A DNA stretch of 64,000 nt from Rhodocyclaceae bacterium. Lineage in GTDB: Bacteria > Pseudomonadota > Gammaproteobacteria > Burkholderiales > Rhodocyclaceae. Below the pieces are notes generated by a model. The model saw only the letters and a program-made list of their open reading frames with translations, did no database searches and was not told the origin of the DNA. Numbering within the stretch: position 1 is the stretch's first letter; each line of letters begins with the position of its first letter. Positions 44,607 through 52,796 of this stretch are shown here, piece by piece. The stretch spans positions 558,001 to 622,000 of the forward strand of contig JADJAS010000007.1 in NCBI GenBank assembly GCA_016704145.1, read 5' to 3'. The position numbers were made by a program, and so were the translations under genes.

Positions 44607-45202
44607 GGTTTTTCCTTTGCCGGCGCGGGCCGGGTATTGATACGCTGCGTGGCGGCGTTGAAGTCCGCCCTGGCCAGTTGCGGCCAGGCCAGCAGGGCAC
44701 GATCGATGGCCGCGTCGACTTCCTCGCGCTCTTCCTTGCGTGGCGGCTTCAGCACGTAGTTGACGACTTCGTTGCGATCGCCGGGATGGCCGATGCCGAC
44801 GCGCAGCCGCCAGTAATCCTGAGTGCCGAGGTGCGAGGTCAGGCTCTTCAAACCGTTGTGGCCGCCCAGGCCACCGCCGAAGCGGAGTTGGGCCCGCCCC
44901 GGCAGCAGGTCGAGTTCGTCGTGCACCACCAGCATCTCGGCCGGCTGGATACGGTAGAAGTGCGCCAGCGCCTGCACAGCGCGGCCGGAATCGTTCATGT
45001 AGGTTGCCGGCATCAGCAACCAGATGCCCGCCTCCCGGGCATTGGCCACCCAGCCGTGGTAGCGCGACTCCTTGCCGAACGAGACCTTGATGTCGTTCGC
45101 CAGCCGCTCACAAAACCAAAACCCGGCGTTGTGCCGGGTTTCAGCGTATTCGGCCCCGGGGTTGCCGAGGCCGATGATCAAGCGCAGCGCCGGACGCGTC
45201 AA
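44603..45202 (-). CDS. pth: Peptidyl-tRNA hydrolase
   Basis: 199 residues. Pth releases peptides from stalled peptidyl-tRNA. Motifs are RLIIGLGNPGAEYAETRHNAGF (catalytic His in RHNAG), LLMPATYMNDSG, VVHDELDLLPG (Asp) and GGHNGLKSL. The only start that gives the family N-terminus is TTG at 45202 (TRPALRLIIG); no ATG or GTG is available between it and the rplY stop 1 base upstream. The C-terminal tail is slightly long (RINTRPAPAKEKP). Confidence 0.94.
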   Translation of the reverse strand: MTRPALRLIIGLGNPGAEYAETRHNAGFWFCERLANDIKVSFGKESRYHGWVANAREAGIWLLMPATYMNDSGRAVQALAHFYRIQPAEMLVVHDELDLLPGRAQLRFGGGLGGHNGLKSLTSHLGTQDYWRLRVGIGHPGDRNEVVNYVLKPPRKEEREEVDAAIDRALLAWPQLARADFNAATQRINTRPAPAKEKP

Positions 45203-45203
45203 C

Positions 45204-45851
45204 TCACTTCTTCTCGGCCGGCTTCTTCTCGGTGGTGATCTGCGTCTCGGCCGGACCTTCGGCCAGTTCCTCCGACGCGGCGCCACCGCCACGTACCACC
45301 ACGCTGGCCACCACCGGGTCGCCCTCGCCGTGATGGACGATTTCGACACCGGCCGGCAGCTGCAGGCCCGACACATGGATGGAGTGGCCCGCGTCCATGT
45401 CCTTGAGGTCCACTTCGATGAACCCGGGCAGGTCGGCGGGCAGGCACTTGACATCCACTTCATTGGTGACGTGCTGGATCATGCCGCCATGGAGCTTGAC
45501 CCCCGGGGCGATCTCGGCATTGATGAAGTGCAGCGGCACCTTCTGGTGGATCTTGTGGGTAGCGTCGATGCGCTGAAAATCCACGTGCAGGATCAGCTGG
45601 CGGAACGGATGGCGCTGCACGTCGCGCAGCAGGCACATCTGCCTGGCGCCATCGACGTCGAGATTGAGCACGGAGGAGTAGAAGGCCTCCTTGCGCAGGT
45701 GCTGCCAAAGTTCGTTGTGATCAAGCTCGATGGATTGCGGTTGGGCTTCTCCGCCGTAGAGGATGCCCGGTACGCGGCCGGCGCGACGCAGGCGGCGGCT
45801 CGCACCCGTGCCCTGTACTTCGCGCTTGGTGGCTTTGACTTCGATTTGCAT
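45204..45851 (-). CDS. rplY: 50S ribosomal protein L25/general stress protein Ctc
   Basis: 215 residues: the two-domain CTC form, binding 5S rRNA. The N-terminal L25 domain (MQIEVKATKREVQGTGASRR ... FQRIDATHKIHQKVPLHF) is followed by a C-terminal beta domain (HVTNEVDVKCLPADLPGFIE) and a charged tail rich in Glu, Lys and Ala. It is in operon order prs-rplY-pth-ychF. Confidence 0.95.
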   Translation of the reverse strand: MQIEVKATKREVQGTGASRRLRRAGRVPGILYGGEAQPQSIELDHNELWQHLRKEAFYSSVLNLDVDGARQMCLLRDVQRHPFRQLILHVDFQRIDATHKIHQKVPLHFINAEIAPGVKLHGGMIQHVTNEVDVKCLPADLPGFIEVDLKDMDAGHSIHVSGLQLPAGVEIVHHGEGDPVVASVVVRGGGAASEELAEGPAETQITTEKKPAEKK

Positions 45852-45899
45852 GGTATGGCTCCAGAATGACTGCCCGCGACCAGGCAGTGGGTTAAGAAA

Positions 45900-46850
45900 C
45901 TATTCGACGAAAAGCGAGGACACCGATTCCTCGTTGCTGATGCGCAGCATCGTTTCGGCAAGCAAGGCGGAGATGGACACGACCCGCACGCGCGGGCACT
46001 TGCCGGCATCCTCGCGCAACGGAATGGTGTCGGTCACCACCACTTCATCGAGCTCCGATTCCTCGATGCGAGCGATGGCGCTGCCCGACAGCACCGGGTG
46101 CGTAGCATAGGCAACCACCCGCTTGGCGCCATGCTGCTTGAGCGCGGCGGCCGCCTTGCACAGCGTGCCGGCGGTGTCGACGATGTCATCCATGATCACG
46201 CAGCTGCGGCCCTCGACATCGCCGATGATGTGCATCACTTCGGAAACATTGGCCCGCGGCCGGCGCTTGTCGATGATCGCCAGATCGGCTTCGAGCAACT
46301 TGGCGGCGGCACGGGCGCGCAGCACGCCGCCGACATCGGGGGATACCACCATCAGATTCTCGTGGCGTTGCCGCCAGATATCGCCCAACAGGATGGGCGT
46401 CGAGTAGATGTTGTCGACCGGGATATCGAAGAAACCCTGAATTTGGTCGGCGTGCAGGTCGACGGTCAGCACGCGCTGAACACCCACCGCCTGCAGCATG
46501 TTGGCGACCACCTTGGCGGCGATGGGCACGCGCGCCGAGCGCGGCCGGCGATCTTGGCGAGCATAGCCGAAATACGGAATGGCGGCGGTGATGCGCCCGG
46601 CGGACGAACGCTTGAGCGCGTCGGCCAGGATGATCAGTTCCATCAGGTTGTCATTGCTTGGCGCGCTGGTCGGCTGGAGGATGAAAACATCCTTGCCGCG
46701 CACGTTTTCCAGCAATTCGACGCTCGTTTCGCCATCGGAGAAGCGGCCAACGGCGGCGCGCCCAAGCGAAATATTGAGACGCTTGACGACATCAGCCGCC
46801 AACTTCGGGTTGGCGTTGCCGGTAAAAACCATCATGCTGTCGTAGGCCAT
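45900..46850 (-). CDS. prs: Ribose-phosphate pyrophosphokinase
   Basis: 316 residues. It makes PRPP from ribose 5-phosphate and ATP for purine, pyrimidine, His, Trp and NAD synthesis. It starts MAYDSMMVFTGNANPKLA; it has the flexible-loop and ATP region YARQDRRPRSARVPI, DLHADQIQGFF and the PRPP motif VIMDDIVDTAGTL. ATG 46850 is chosen; a longer frame runs into the tRNA-Gln att remnant. The tRNA-Gln gene that normally precedes it has been pushed 2.5 kb away by an island. Confidence 0.97.
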   Translation of the reverse strand: MAYDSMMVFTGNANPKLAADVVKRLNISLGRAAVGRFSDGETSVELLENVRGKDVFILQPTSAPSNDNLMELIILADALKRSSAGRITAAIPYFGYARQDRRPRSARVPIAAKVVANMLQAVGVQRVLTVDLHADQIQGFFDIPVDNIYSTPILLGDIWRQRHENLMVVSPDVGGVLRARAAAKLLEADLAIIDKRRPRANVSEVMHIIGDVEGRSCVIMDDIVDTAGTLCKAAAALKQHGAKRVVAYATHPVLSGSAIARIEESELDEVVVTDTIPLREDAGKCPRVRVVSISALLAETMLRISNEESVSSLFVE

Positions 46851-46923
46851 GACCCTGTCCGTGCCGATTGCCGCAGAAAAGACTCGGGCAGACCGCCGAA
46901 ACGCGACCTGCCCGGGGGAAATT

Positions 46924-46972
46924 CTGGCTGGGGCTCCAGGATTCGAACCTGGGAATGCCGGAATCAAAATCC
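46924..46972 (-). repeat. att duplicate of tRNA-Gln 3' half (island end near prs)
   Basis: 49 bases are identical to 49492-49540, covering the anticodon loop to the CCA end of tRNA-Gln. The 5' half of the tRNA is absent here, so this is an attachment-site copy, not a gene. Confidence 0.9.
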
Positions 46973-47094
46973 CGGTGGTTCAAATACTTACAATAACCCA
47001 GCGATTGAAACAATAACAAAATCAAGGGCGCGGATTGTAACCGATATTGCCGGTGATTGTGGATAACTGCCCCTATTTTTTGTCAGTGCACCAA

Positions 47095-47115
47095 AAATGC
47101 ACCGCTGGTGCATTT
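47095..47115. repeat. Dyad in the island, arms AAATGCACC
   Basis: AAATGCACC, GCT, GGTGCATTT; a further TGCACCA lies at 47087-47093. A possible operator or island-specific site. No gene lies in 46973-47127. Confidence 0.5.
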
Positions 47116-47127
47116 GTCAATTCCAGA

Positions 47128-47727
47128 TCAATAAACCACAACAAGGGGCATACGATAAACGGATAGCCATGCCGGACTTCGTTGCACCATGCGGCGCACT
47201 ACCAGCAGCGGCGCGGGTTTCCGTGGGCAGCAGGCAACGGACAGACAGGAAAGCAGCCTAGCCCAAGGCCTTGAGTGAGCCGGTAAGCGCCCGGCCGGCG
47301 ATGGATCAGAAAGTGCCGATGGGTGATTGTGGGCGAAGATAGCCCGCGCTCGATCTGCGAGGTATGGGAGGGCGAGATATTCACGGCGGCGGCCCTGGTC
47401 ATGATTGCCCCCTTTCACCGCAAAAGTCGGCGCTGGCGGGACGGCGGCTGGCTCGCTGGCGAACTGATGCCAGGGATTGATGCAGGCCGGATTGCCGCAG
47501 GTATGGCGCACGGGCTGGCCAGGGCGGGCGGGGGCGATGAAAAGCCCATAGGCCAGGCGATGGGCGGGCAGGGTGATGTATTTCCCCTGGTGCGACAGCG
47601 ACACGCGGGCGAAGCCGTGGCGGTCGCGGCGCATGGGGGATTCGATACAGCTTTCGGGAAACAGCGCCAGCAAGCGGGCGCAGGTGGATTGCAGCATGGT
47701 CAATACTCCTACGTTGTGGTTCGTCAT
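47128..47727 (-). CDS. HNH endonuclease-like protein
   Basis: 199 residues from ATG 47727 (MTNHNVGVLTMLQ; 47697 is an alternative). The homing-type HNH core is HRLAYGLFIAPARPGQPVRH and TCGNPACINPWHQ (residues about 62-100), with the C-x4-C and terminal His. The first half (GFARVSLSHQGKYITLPAHRL) is the matching beta region. The C-terminal hundred residues look unstructured and overlap another frame (47199-47402) containing an XRE-like segment (NISPSHTSQIERGL), so the true end is uncertain. It is probably a DNA-binding or nicking enzyme of the island. Confidence 0.6.
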   Translation of the reverse strand: MTNHNVGVLTMLQSTCARLLALFPESCIESPMRRDRHGFARVSLSHQGKYITLPAHRLAYGLFIAPARPGQPVRHTCGNPACINPWHQFASEPAAVPPAPTFAVKGGNHDQGRRREYLALPYLADRARAIFAHNHPSALSDPSPAGRLPAHSRPWARLLSCLSVACCPRKPAPLLVVRRMVQRSPAWLSVYRMPLVVVY

Positions 47728-48016
47728 TTCCGCTTGCCCGCTGCTAAACGGGGTGGGCGGAACCGTGCGGGTTAGCAGACCGGAACGTAGGCACCGGCAG
47801 GGCCGAAGCCCTCCCGCACGGCCCGCCCATTGAGGGCATGCCATGCTGCGGACGTAAAAAAACCGCTGGGAGGCGGTCGTCCGCCTACGTAATTCCGGGC
47901 TGCTAAACCCGTGTCGCCTCTTTCTCGGCGACAGGCGAAGCATCCGCCGCGATCATGCCGGCGTCAAGGGGGCGGCGACAGAGGGCGGCCGACTGGTGCG
48001 GCAGGGGCGCGACCCG

Positions 48017-48352
48017 TTACCAATGCGCCGCAAGGGTTAGCACAATCCACACCATCAGACACAAGTAACCAATCAGGAACAGGGCTAACAGCGTGCCCCC
48101 CTTTTCCTTGGGGCGCATTACCCAATAGGAAAGCCCCGTTACGGCGCCAGCGACGGCCGCCAACGCCAAGAAAGCAAACACAGTTGCCACGGTGCCGAAT
48201 TGCCAAGTTCCCATAGTGGCGAGTGCAAGCAGAACAAACCCCAGCAACACGCCGGCTGCTGTCGGCGGCGGATCGATCGGAGGGGGTGGCGGCCAAACCT
48301 GCTTGCCGCCCTCATAGACGCGGACTTGCACGTCGAACAGTTTGATTCGCAT
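48017..48352 (-). CDS. Small membrane protein, unknown
   Basis: 111 residues. A hydrophilic, proline-rich start (KLFDVQVRVYEGGKQVWPPPPP) is followed by about three hydrophobic segments (AGVLLGFVLLALATMG, VFAFLALAAVAGAVTGL, LLALFLIGYLCLMVWIVLTL). I do not recognise the family. It is an inner-membrane protein by appearance and lies 14 bases after the antidote gene, in the same direction. Confidence 0.6.
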   Translation of the reverse strand: MRIKLFDVQVRVYEGGKQVWPPPPPIDPPPTAAGVLLGFVLLALATMGTWQFGTVATVFAFLALAAVAGAVTGLSYWVMRPKEKGGTLLALFLIGYLCLMVWIVLTLAAHW

Positions 48353-48365
48353 AGCGGGCTATCAC

Positions 48366-48686
48366 TCAGGCGTGCGCTTCGTCCCGGCGCGTGATTGCCA
48401 GGCGCAGGCCGGCAGCGTCCAGCACCGCCACCAGCGTTTTCAATGTCGGGTTGCCCTTCGGCGACAGGGCGCGATACAGGCTTTCGCGTTGGATGCCGGC
48501 CCGCTCGGCAACCTTGGCCATACCCTGCGCTTCGGCAACATGGCGCAGCGCAGATAGCAGCGCTTCGCGGCCGCCTTCCTCGTCGGCTTGTTCCATCGCC
48601 GCTTGCAGGTATTCATCGGCGAAGGCGGGATCGTCCCGCAGCAGTTCGATAACTGCTTCGGCGTGGGGGCGCGAGGCTGGGTGCAC
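48366..48686 (-). CDS. Addiction-module antidote (HigA-like)
   Basis: 106 residues from a GTG at 48686 preceded by AGGAAAGG. The C-terminal helix-turn-helix LLSALRHVAEAQGMAKVAER and ESLYRALSPKGNPTLKTLVAVLDAAGLRL is typical of prophage antidote proteins partnered with phage-Gp49/HigB toxins. The matching toxin gene upstream is truncated, so this antidote is probably an orphan; it may still repress its own promoter. Confidence 0.82.
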   Translation of the reverse strand: MHPASRPHAEAVIELLRDDPAFADEYLQAAMEQADEEGGREALLSALRHVAEAQGMAKVAERAGIQRESLYRALSPKGNPTLKTLVAVLDAAGLRLAITRRDEAHA

Positions 48687-48709
48687 GGTTCGGTTCCTTT
48701 CCTGCCAGT

Positions 48710-48850
48710 CTAGTAGTCCATTGCGCCGGCTTCCATGCGCCCGACACGCGCCAAGGTGAAGGCCCGCGCCCGGCGATCCGCCAGCGATGCCAGCCAATCC
48801 GCGAACAGGTCGCGGCCGGCGCGGGATAGGTAATACTCAATCTGGTACAT
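48710..48850 (-). pseudogene. Truncated HigB-like toxin
   Basis: 46 residues: MYQIEYYLSRAGRDLF, then DWLASLADRRARAFTL and a short ending at TAG 48710. This is the N-terminal third of a Gp49/HigB-like RelE-fold toxin (about 100 residues normally); the catalytic C-terminal part (the GPGYRVYY-type region) is missing before the antidote gene starts. It lies upstream of its antidote in the usual toxin-first order. Confidence 0.7.
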
Positions 48851-49491
48851 GCCACATTGTAGCGTTTAGGTTACAGAATTCAATGGGTGGCACAGGACAG
48901 AACTTCAGAAAACCGCGCCCGCCGTTGAGGGGGTTTCGGCAGGTATCTTTTGCGCGGCCGAGCTACCCCCGAAGGGCAAGGGAACCGGAGCGGAAACGTG
49001 GGCAGGCGAGCGCTGGCGTAATTGTGGTTTGTTGCCGCCGTTGCAACTAGACCGGCTAGACCGGAGATAGGCCGATGCCGCCTGCATTTCCGTCTAGCTG
49101 GAACCGTTCAACCATACGGGTTTGCGGGCGACTAAGCCGACTAGACCGGTTAGACCGGTCGAAAATGGGTGAGCAAGGGTCAAGGGGCAGGATCGGCGGG
49201 CCGGCGCGGGTCGGCATCGATCTGCCAAGCGGGCGGCGGGCGGCGATCCGGCCGGCGTCGGTCGGGCATGGTGCATTCCTGGTGCAGTTCGGGAGGGCGT
49301 CGAAGGCGGACGACGGCAGGTAGAGCAGACAATGGCGCTGCCTGGTGCAAATCGCCCGCAATGGGCCGCCAATACAGGGGCGGCGCGGGGCGCGTCGTCT
49401 GGTGCATACGTCTGCATTGTTGCCGCTCAGTGCACCACGGCTGCGCCAAAGGAAAAGGGGCTAGCGTTTTTTACTCGCCAACCCCAATTTA
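48851..49491. other. 640-bp non-coding stretch of the island
   Basis: No convincing gene. It holds two copies of ACTAGACCGG-C/T-TAGACCGG (49046-49064 and 49140-49158) and several TGCACCA/TGGTGCA words (about 49270, 49342, 49402, 49428). The reading frames present have atypical composition. Confidence 0.55.
49046..49158 (+). repeat. Two tandem TAGACCGG pairs
   Basis: ACTAGACCGGCTAGACCGG at 49046 and ACTAGACCGGTTAGACCGG at 49140, 94 bp apart, differing at one base. Confidence 0.75.
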
Positions 49492-49492
49492 C

Positions 49493-49569
49493 TGGCTGGG
49501 GCTCCAGGATTCGAACCTGGGAATGCCGGAATCAAAATCCGGTGCCTTAACCAACTTGGCGAAGCCCCA
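49493..49569 (-). tRNA. tRNA-Gln (UUG)
   Basis: A 77-base gene with encoded CCA. The 5' acceptor strand TGGGGCT pairs with AGCCCCA, followed by discriminator G and CCA. The D arm contains GTTGGTTAAGGC. The anticodon stem CCGGA/TCCGG holds the loop TTTTGAT with anticodon TTG. The T arm is GGTTCGAATCC. This is the intact copy, restored at the island junction on the ispE side. Confidence 0.97.
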
Positions 49570-49637
49570 ATCCCGGCGGCGCCCCCGTCAGGAGGCCGCC
49601 GAAAGGACGCGCATTGTCCTGTTTTTGCGGTGCAATG

Positions 49638-50471
49638 TCAATTCAGGATGGGGTGTGAATCGAGGCCGCGCGCCACGAATCCGCGCATGTCGGCCGGCAA
49701 GGCGGCGCCGGCCGCGCGGGCAGCCGATTCCGTCGCGAATTCGGCAAAACAACAGGCCCCGGAACCACTCATGCGGGCTGGGCCAAGCGTGCGCAGCCAG
49801 TCCAGATGATGCCCCACCTCGGGAAACAGACGCCGTGCCACCGACTCGAGGTCGTTGCCGCCCACACCCGGTCGCCAGGCCGCCGGCACCATGGCCGGGG
49901 TATCCCGCCGCAGGTCGGACGCACGAAATACTTCCGCCGTCGGTACCGATACGTCGGGGATCGTCACGAGATACCAGGCGGGCGGCAGTGCAAGATCGGT
50001 GAATTGGTCGCCTACGCCTTCGGCGAAACAGGCTTGGCCGTGGATGAAAACCGGAACGTCGGCGCCGAGCGACAAACCCAGTCGCTGAAGCTCGGCGGAC
50101 GACAGGCCGCATTGCCAAAGCCGATTGAGCGCCATCAGCGTGGTCGCGGCATCCGAACTGCCACCGCCCAGGCCACCACCCAACGGCAAGCGCTTGGTCA
50201 AATGAATCGTGACCCCTCCCTCCAGACCGCTTCGCTGTCGCAGCAAGCGCGCCGCGCGAATGGTCAGATCGGCGTCGGGCGGAACACCGTGCAAGGGGCC
50301 GGCGGCAACGATCTTGCCATCCGGGCGCGGCTCGAATCGGAGTTCATCGCCCTGGTCGAGAAAACGAAACACCGTCTGAAGCAGGTGATAGCCGTCGGCG
50401 CGGCGGCCAACGACGTGGAGGAACAGATTGATCTTGGCCGGCGCCGGCCAGACACGATCCCAGGCGCTCAT
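49638..50471 (-). CDS. ispE: 4-diphosphocytidyl-2-C-methyl-D-erythritol kinase
   Basis: 277 residues; a GHMP kinase of the MEP isoprenoid pathway. The N-terminus PAPAKINLFLHVVGRRADGYH carries the catalytic Lys and the substrate loop. The ATP motif is LPLGGGLGGGSSDAA near 90-104, and GADVPVF and the C-terminal ARMSGSGACCF follow. ATG 50471 overlaps the lolB stop by 4 bases; the order lolB-ispE-tRNA-Gln-prs is classical in Betaproteobacteria. Confidence 0.96.
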   Translation of the reverse strand: MSAWDRVWPAPAKINLFLHVVGRRADGYHLLQTVFRFLDQGDELRFEPRPDGKIVAAGPLHGVPPDADLTIRAARLLRQRSGLEGGVTIHLTKRLPLGGGLGGGSSDAATTLMALNRLWQCGLSSAELQRLGLSLGADVPVFIHGQACFAEGVGDQFTDLALPPAWYLVTIPDVSVPTAEVFRASDLRRDTPAMVPAAWRPGVGGNDLESVARRLFPEVGHHLDWLRTLGPARMSGSGACCFAEFATESAARAAGAALPADMRGFVARGLDSHPILN

Positions 50472-50992
50472 CGGACCCGACCCCATTCGTCGACCTTCAG
50501 GCGCACCTCGATCTCGCCACTGCTGACTTCAAGCAGGGTTGGCAAGGCATCGGCGGCGGGGCTCTGGTAATCGAGGTATTGAACGCGCCATGGCGATGAC
50601 GGCACCGGCGGGTGACCGACCACCCACGCCGGCAATTGGTCGAGCGGCAGCCGGGAGCCGAACACCCGCACGGCCAGTTCTTCCCAATCACCCGCAACAT
50701 GCTCCTCGCCGTTCGCGGTCTTGAGGCGCGCCCCCGAAGGATTTCGAGTCAACTCGGCGACACCCTGGCCTAGCGGCGTGGTCAGCAGAACTTCGTCGCT
50801 GTCCTTGCCATGACGCCACGAAATGTTGGCGTAATGCCGATTCTGGTCGACACGCACGGTGACGCGGCCATCAAACTCGAACTCGTTCACCACTGGAGGT
50901 GTGCGCACGGCCGGCGCGGAGGCCGGCAAGCCGGCGCAGCCCGCCGCCAGCAGCGCCACGGACAGCAGGGCGACACGGGTAAGGGTTTTCAG
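50468..50992 (-). CDS. lolB: Outer-membrane lipoprotein insertion protein LolB
   Basis: 174 residues if translation begins at CTG 50990-50992, giving MKTLTRVALLSVALLAAGC, a proper lipoprotein signal with lipobox LAAGC. The only nearer conventional start (GTG 50959) would leave just seven residues before the cysteine. CTG overlaps the TGA of the TPR gene, like the other coupled starts here. The body (FEFDGRVTVRVDQNRHYANISWRHG ... LAVRVFGSRLPLDQLPAWVVG) fits LolB, which receives lipoproteins from LolA. Confidence 0.88.
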   Translation of the reverse strand: MKTLTRVALLSVALLAAGCAGLPASAPAVRTPPVVNEFEFDGRVTVRVDQNRHYANISWRHGKDSDEVLLTTPLGQGVAELTRNPSGARLKTANGEEHVAGDWEELAVRVFGSRLPLDQLPAWVVGHPPVPSSPWRVQYLDYQSPAADALPTLLEVSSGEIEVRLKVDEWGRVR

Positions 50993-52692
50993 GGCTGGTA
51001 CTTCTTGATGGTGCCGAGCAGCGGCGCGTTGTCGGGGCTGACTTTCGCGGCGGCTTCCCAGGTGTGACGCGCTTCATCCTGCCTTCCCAGCGTCCACAGC
51101 ACTTCACCCAGGTGAGCGGCGATCTCGGGGTCGGCACGCAAAGCGAACGCCTTTTGCAGTGCCTCCAACGCGCCCTGCGCGTCGCCGAGCCGGAACATCA
51201 CCCAGCCCTTGCTGTCGAGAATGAACGGATCTTCGGGCGCCAGTTGCAGGGCCTTGTCGATCAATTGCAGCGCCTCGTCCAGCCGAAGATTGCGATCAGC
51301 CAGGGAAAAACCGAGAGCATTATAGGCATGCGCATGGTCGGGCTTGATCTCGATCAGGCGGCGCAGATTGCGTTCCATGACGTCGAGCCTGTCGATCCGT
51401 TCGGCCAACATCGCCGACTCGTAGAGCAGGTCGGTCTGATCGGGGTGTGCGGCCAGTCCCGCCGCCACCACCGCGTAGGCATCTTCGCCCTTGCCGGCCT
51501 CGCGCAGCAGTTGGGCCTCCGCAATCAGAAGCTGGCCGCGCTCGGCGGGATTCCCGGCCGAGGACTGCTGGAGCAGTTGGCGCGCCTCCGCCAGCTTGCC
51601 CTGTCGCGCCAGCACATGCGCCGCCCGCATTCTGGCCGGCAGATACTGATTCCCGGGCGTCACGGCGCCGTACCACGCCAGCGCCTCGTCCCAGCGCTTG
51701 CGATCCTCGCCGATCTGCCCCAGGTAAAGCCGCGCGGTATCGACTTCGGCATGGTCCATGCCCGCCAGCCGCTTGAAGCGGGCTTCCGCTTCGTCGAAAT
51801 CGTGGAGTTGCAGGGAGAGCACGCCCACCGCGAAGATCACATCGCCGTTGTTCGCCGTATCGGGGTTGTCGAGCAACATCTGGAACTGGCCGCGCGCCTC
51901 GCCATACCGCTTCTCGCCGACCAAGGCCCGGGCATAGGCCAGGCGGGCGTCACGGGCCTTGGGGTTGGCCTCGACGAAGGCGGCCAGGAACTTGATCTGT
52001 TCCGGCGCATTGCCGGTCAGCTGCGCACGCGCCAGCGCCGCAGGCTCCCAATCCGAACGCAGCGAAAGCGCGCGGTCGAGTTCGGACAACGCCACACCGG
52101 TATCGCGCGCGGCTTGCGCCGCTTGCGCACGGGCAAAATGCGCCTCGGGAAGCTCAAGGTAAGGCGTTGTGACCTTGTCGACGATGCGCTGCGCATCGAG
52201 CTTGTCGGGATGACGAGCGAGCAGCCGATGCAACTGCATCAGCAAGCCACCGCGATGCTCGCCGGCCGCGTCCAGTTCGCGCGACAAATGGGCCGCCAGT
52301 TCCTCGGAGCGACTGGTCACCGACAGCAGCCCGCTCATCATCTGCCTTGGCTTGTCGGCGCCCGGCTCGATCTCCGCCCACAGGCGCGCGGCCTCCAGGG
52401 CAGTATCGTAATGGCGCGCGAACAGCGCAATCTCGGCGGCGCGGCGCGCGACCCGGGGGTCCCGCGTCCGGCGCGCCAGATCGATGTAGGCCTCGGACGA
52501 GAGCCCGACCTGTCCCCGCGCGCCGGCAATCTCGGCCAGCAGGAACTGGTACATCATCTGCGGCGTCAGGGCTACCGCCGGCAGACTGGCCGGCGGCGCG
52601 GCCTCGCCGGGAGCGGTGTCGCCGTCCTGCACGGCGGCATGGACGCCAAGCGCAACGGCGGCAAGAACAATCGGGAGCAGACGACGTTTCAT
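50989..52692 (-). CDS. Tetratricopeptide repeat protein, exported
   Basis: 567 residues with signal peptide MKRRLLPIVLAAVALGVHA. Many TPR units follow, e.g. AYNALGFSLADRNLRLDEALQLIDKALQLAPEDPFILDSKGWVMFRLGDAQGALEALQKAF near the C-terminus. It is probably a periplasmic or outer-membrane-associated scaffold. It is upstream of and coupled to lolB, which suggests an envelope role; this gene pair is widespread in Betaproteobacteria. Its last residues (KVSPDN) are encoded by an interspersed repeat. It is divergent from mutM. Confidence 0.88.
   Translation of the reverse strand: MKRRLLPIVLAAVALGVHAAVQDGDTAPGEAAPPASLPAVALTPQMMYQFLLAEIAGARGQVGLSSEAYIDLARRTRDPRVARRAAEIALFARHYDTALEAARLWAEIEPGADKPRQMMSGLLSVTSRSEELAAHLSRELDAAGEHRGGLLMQLHRLLARHPDKLDAQRIVDKVTTPYLELPEAHFARAQAAQAARDTGVALSELDRALSLRSDWEPAALARAQLTGNAPEQIKFLAAFVEANPKARDARLAYARALVGEKRYGEARGQFQMLLDNPDTANNGDVIFAVGVLSLQLHDFDEAEARFKRLAGMDHAEVDTARLYLGQIGEDRKRWDEALAWYGAVTPGNQYLPARMRAAHVLARQGKLAEARQLLQQSSAGNPAERGQLLIAEAQLLREAGKGEDAYAVVAAGLAAHPDQTDLLYESAMLAERIDRLDVMERNLRRLIEIKPDHAHAYNALGFSLADRNLRLDEALQLIDKALQLAPEDPFILDSKGWVMFRLGDAQGALEALQKAFALRADPEIAAHLGEVLWTLGRQDEARHTWEAAAKVSPDNAPLLGTIKKYQP
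51022..51045 (-). repeat. Interspersed 24-bp repeat, exact core
   Basis: AAAGTCAGC, CCCGACAAC, GCGCCG, near the 3' end of the TPR gene. Confidence 0.6.
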
Positions 52693-52796
52693 GGGATCGA
52701 TCCATTCGCGGCGTTCCGGGCTCGCGGAATCGCCGCACTCACATACAATATCCCGATGATGTTAGCAGTTTCGCTCTGGGAAAGGCACTGACCCGC

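Larger units (their letters stand above)
46973..49491. mobile_element. Island remnant integrated at tRNA-Gln (2.5 kb)
   Basis: Bounded by the 49-bp tRNA-Gln repeats. It contains an HNH protein, a small membrane protein, an addiction antidote with a truncated toxin, and repeats, but no recombinase, so it cannot now mobilise itself. Removing it restores ispE / tRNA-Gln / prs. Confidence 0.82.

Noticed and set aside
46924..46972. A second tRNA-Gln gene
   Set aside because: Only the 3' half is present and no 5' acceptor or D arm can be formed, so it is an att duplicate.
47095..47115. NtrC binding site (TGCACC/GGTGCA dyad)
   Set aside because: The arms resemble the NtrC consensus, but the spacing is too short, it lies in the mobile island, and no sigma-54 promoter is near.
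47199..47402. Separate XRE-type regulator gene in the tRNA-Gln island
   Set aside because: A short segment (NISPSHTSQIERGL) looks like a helix-turn-helix, but the frame lacks the rest of the fold and overlaps the HNH frame; at most it is a remnant.
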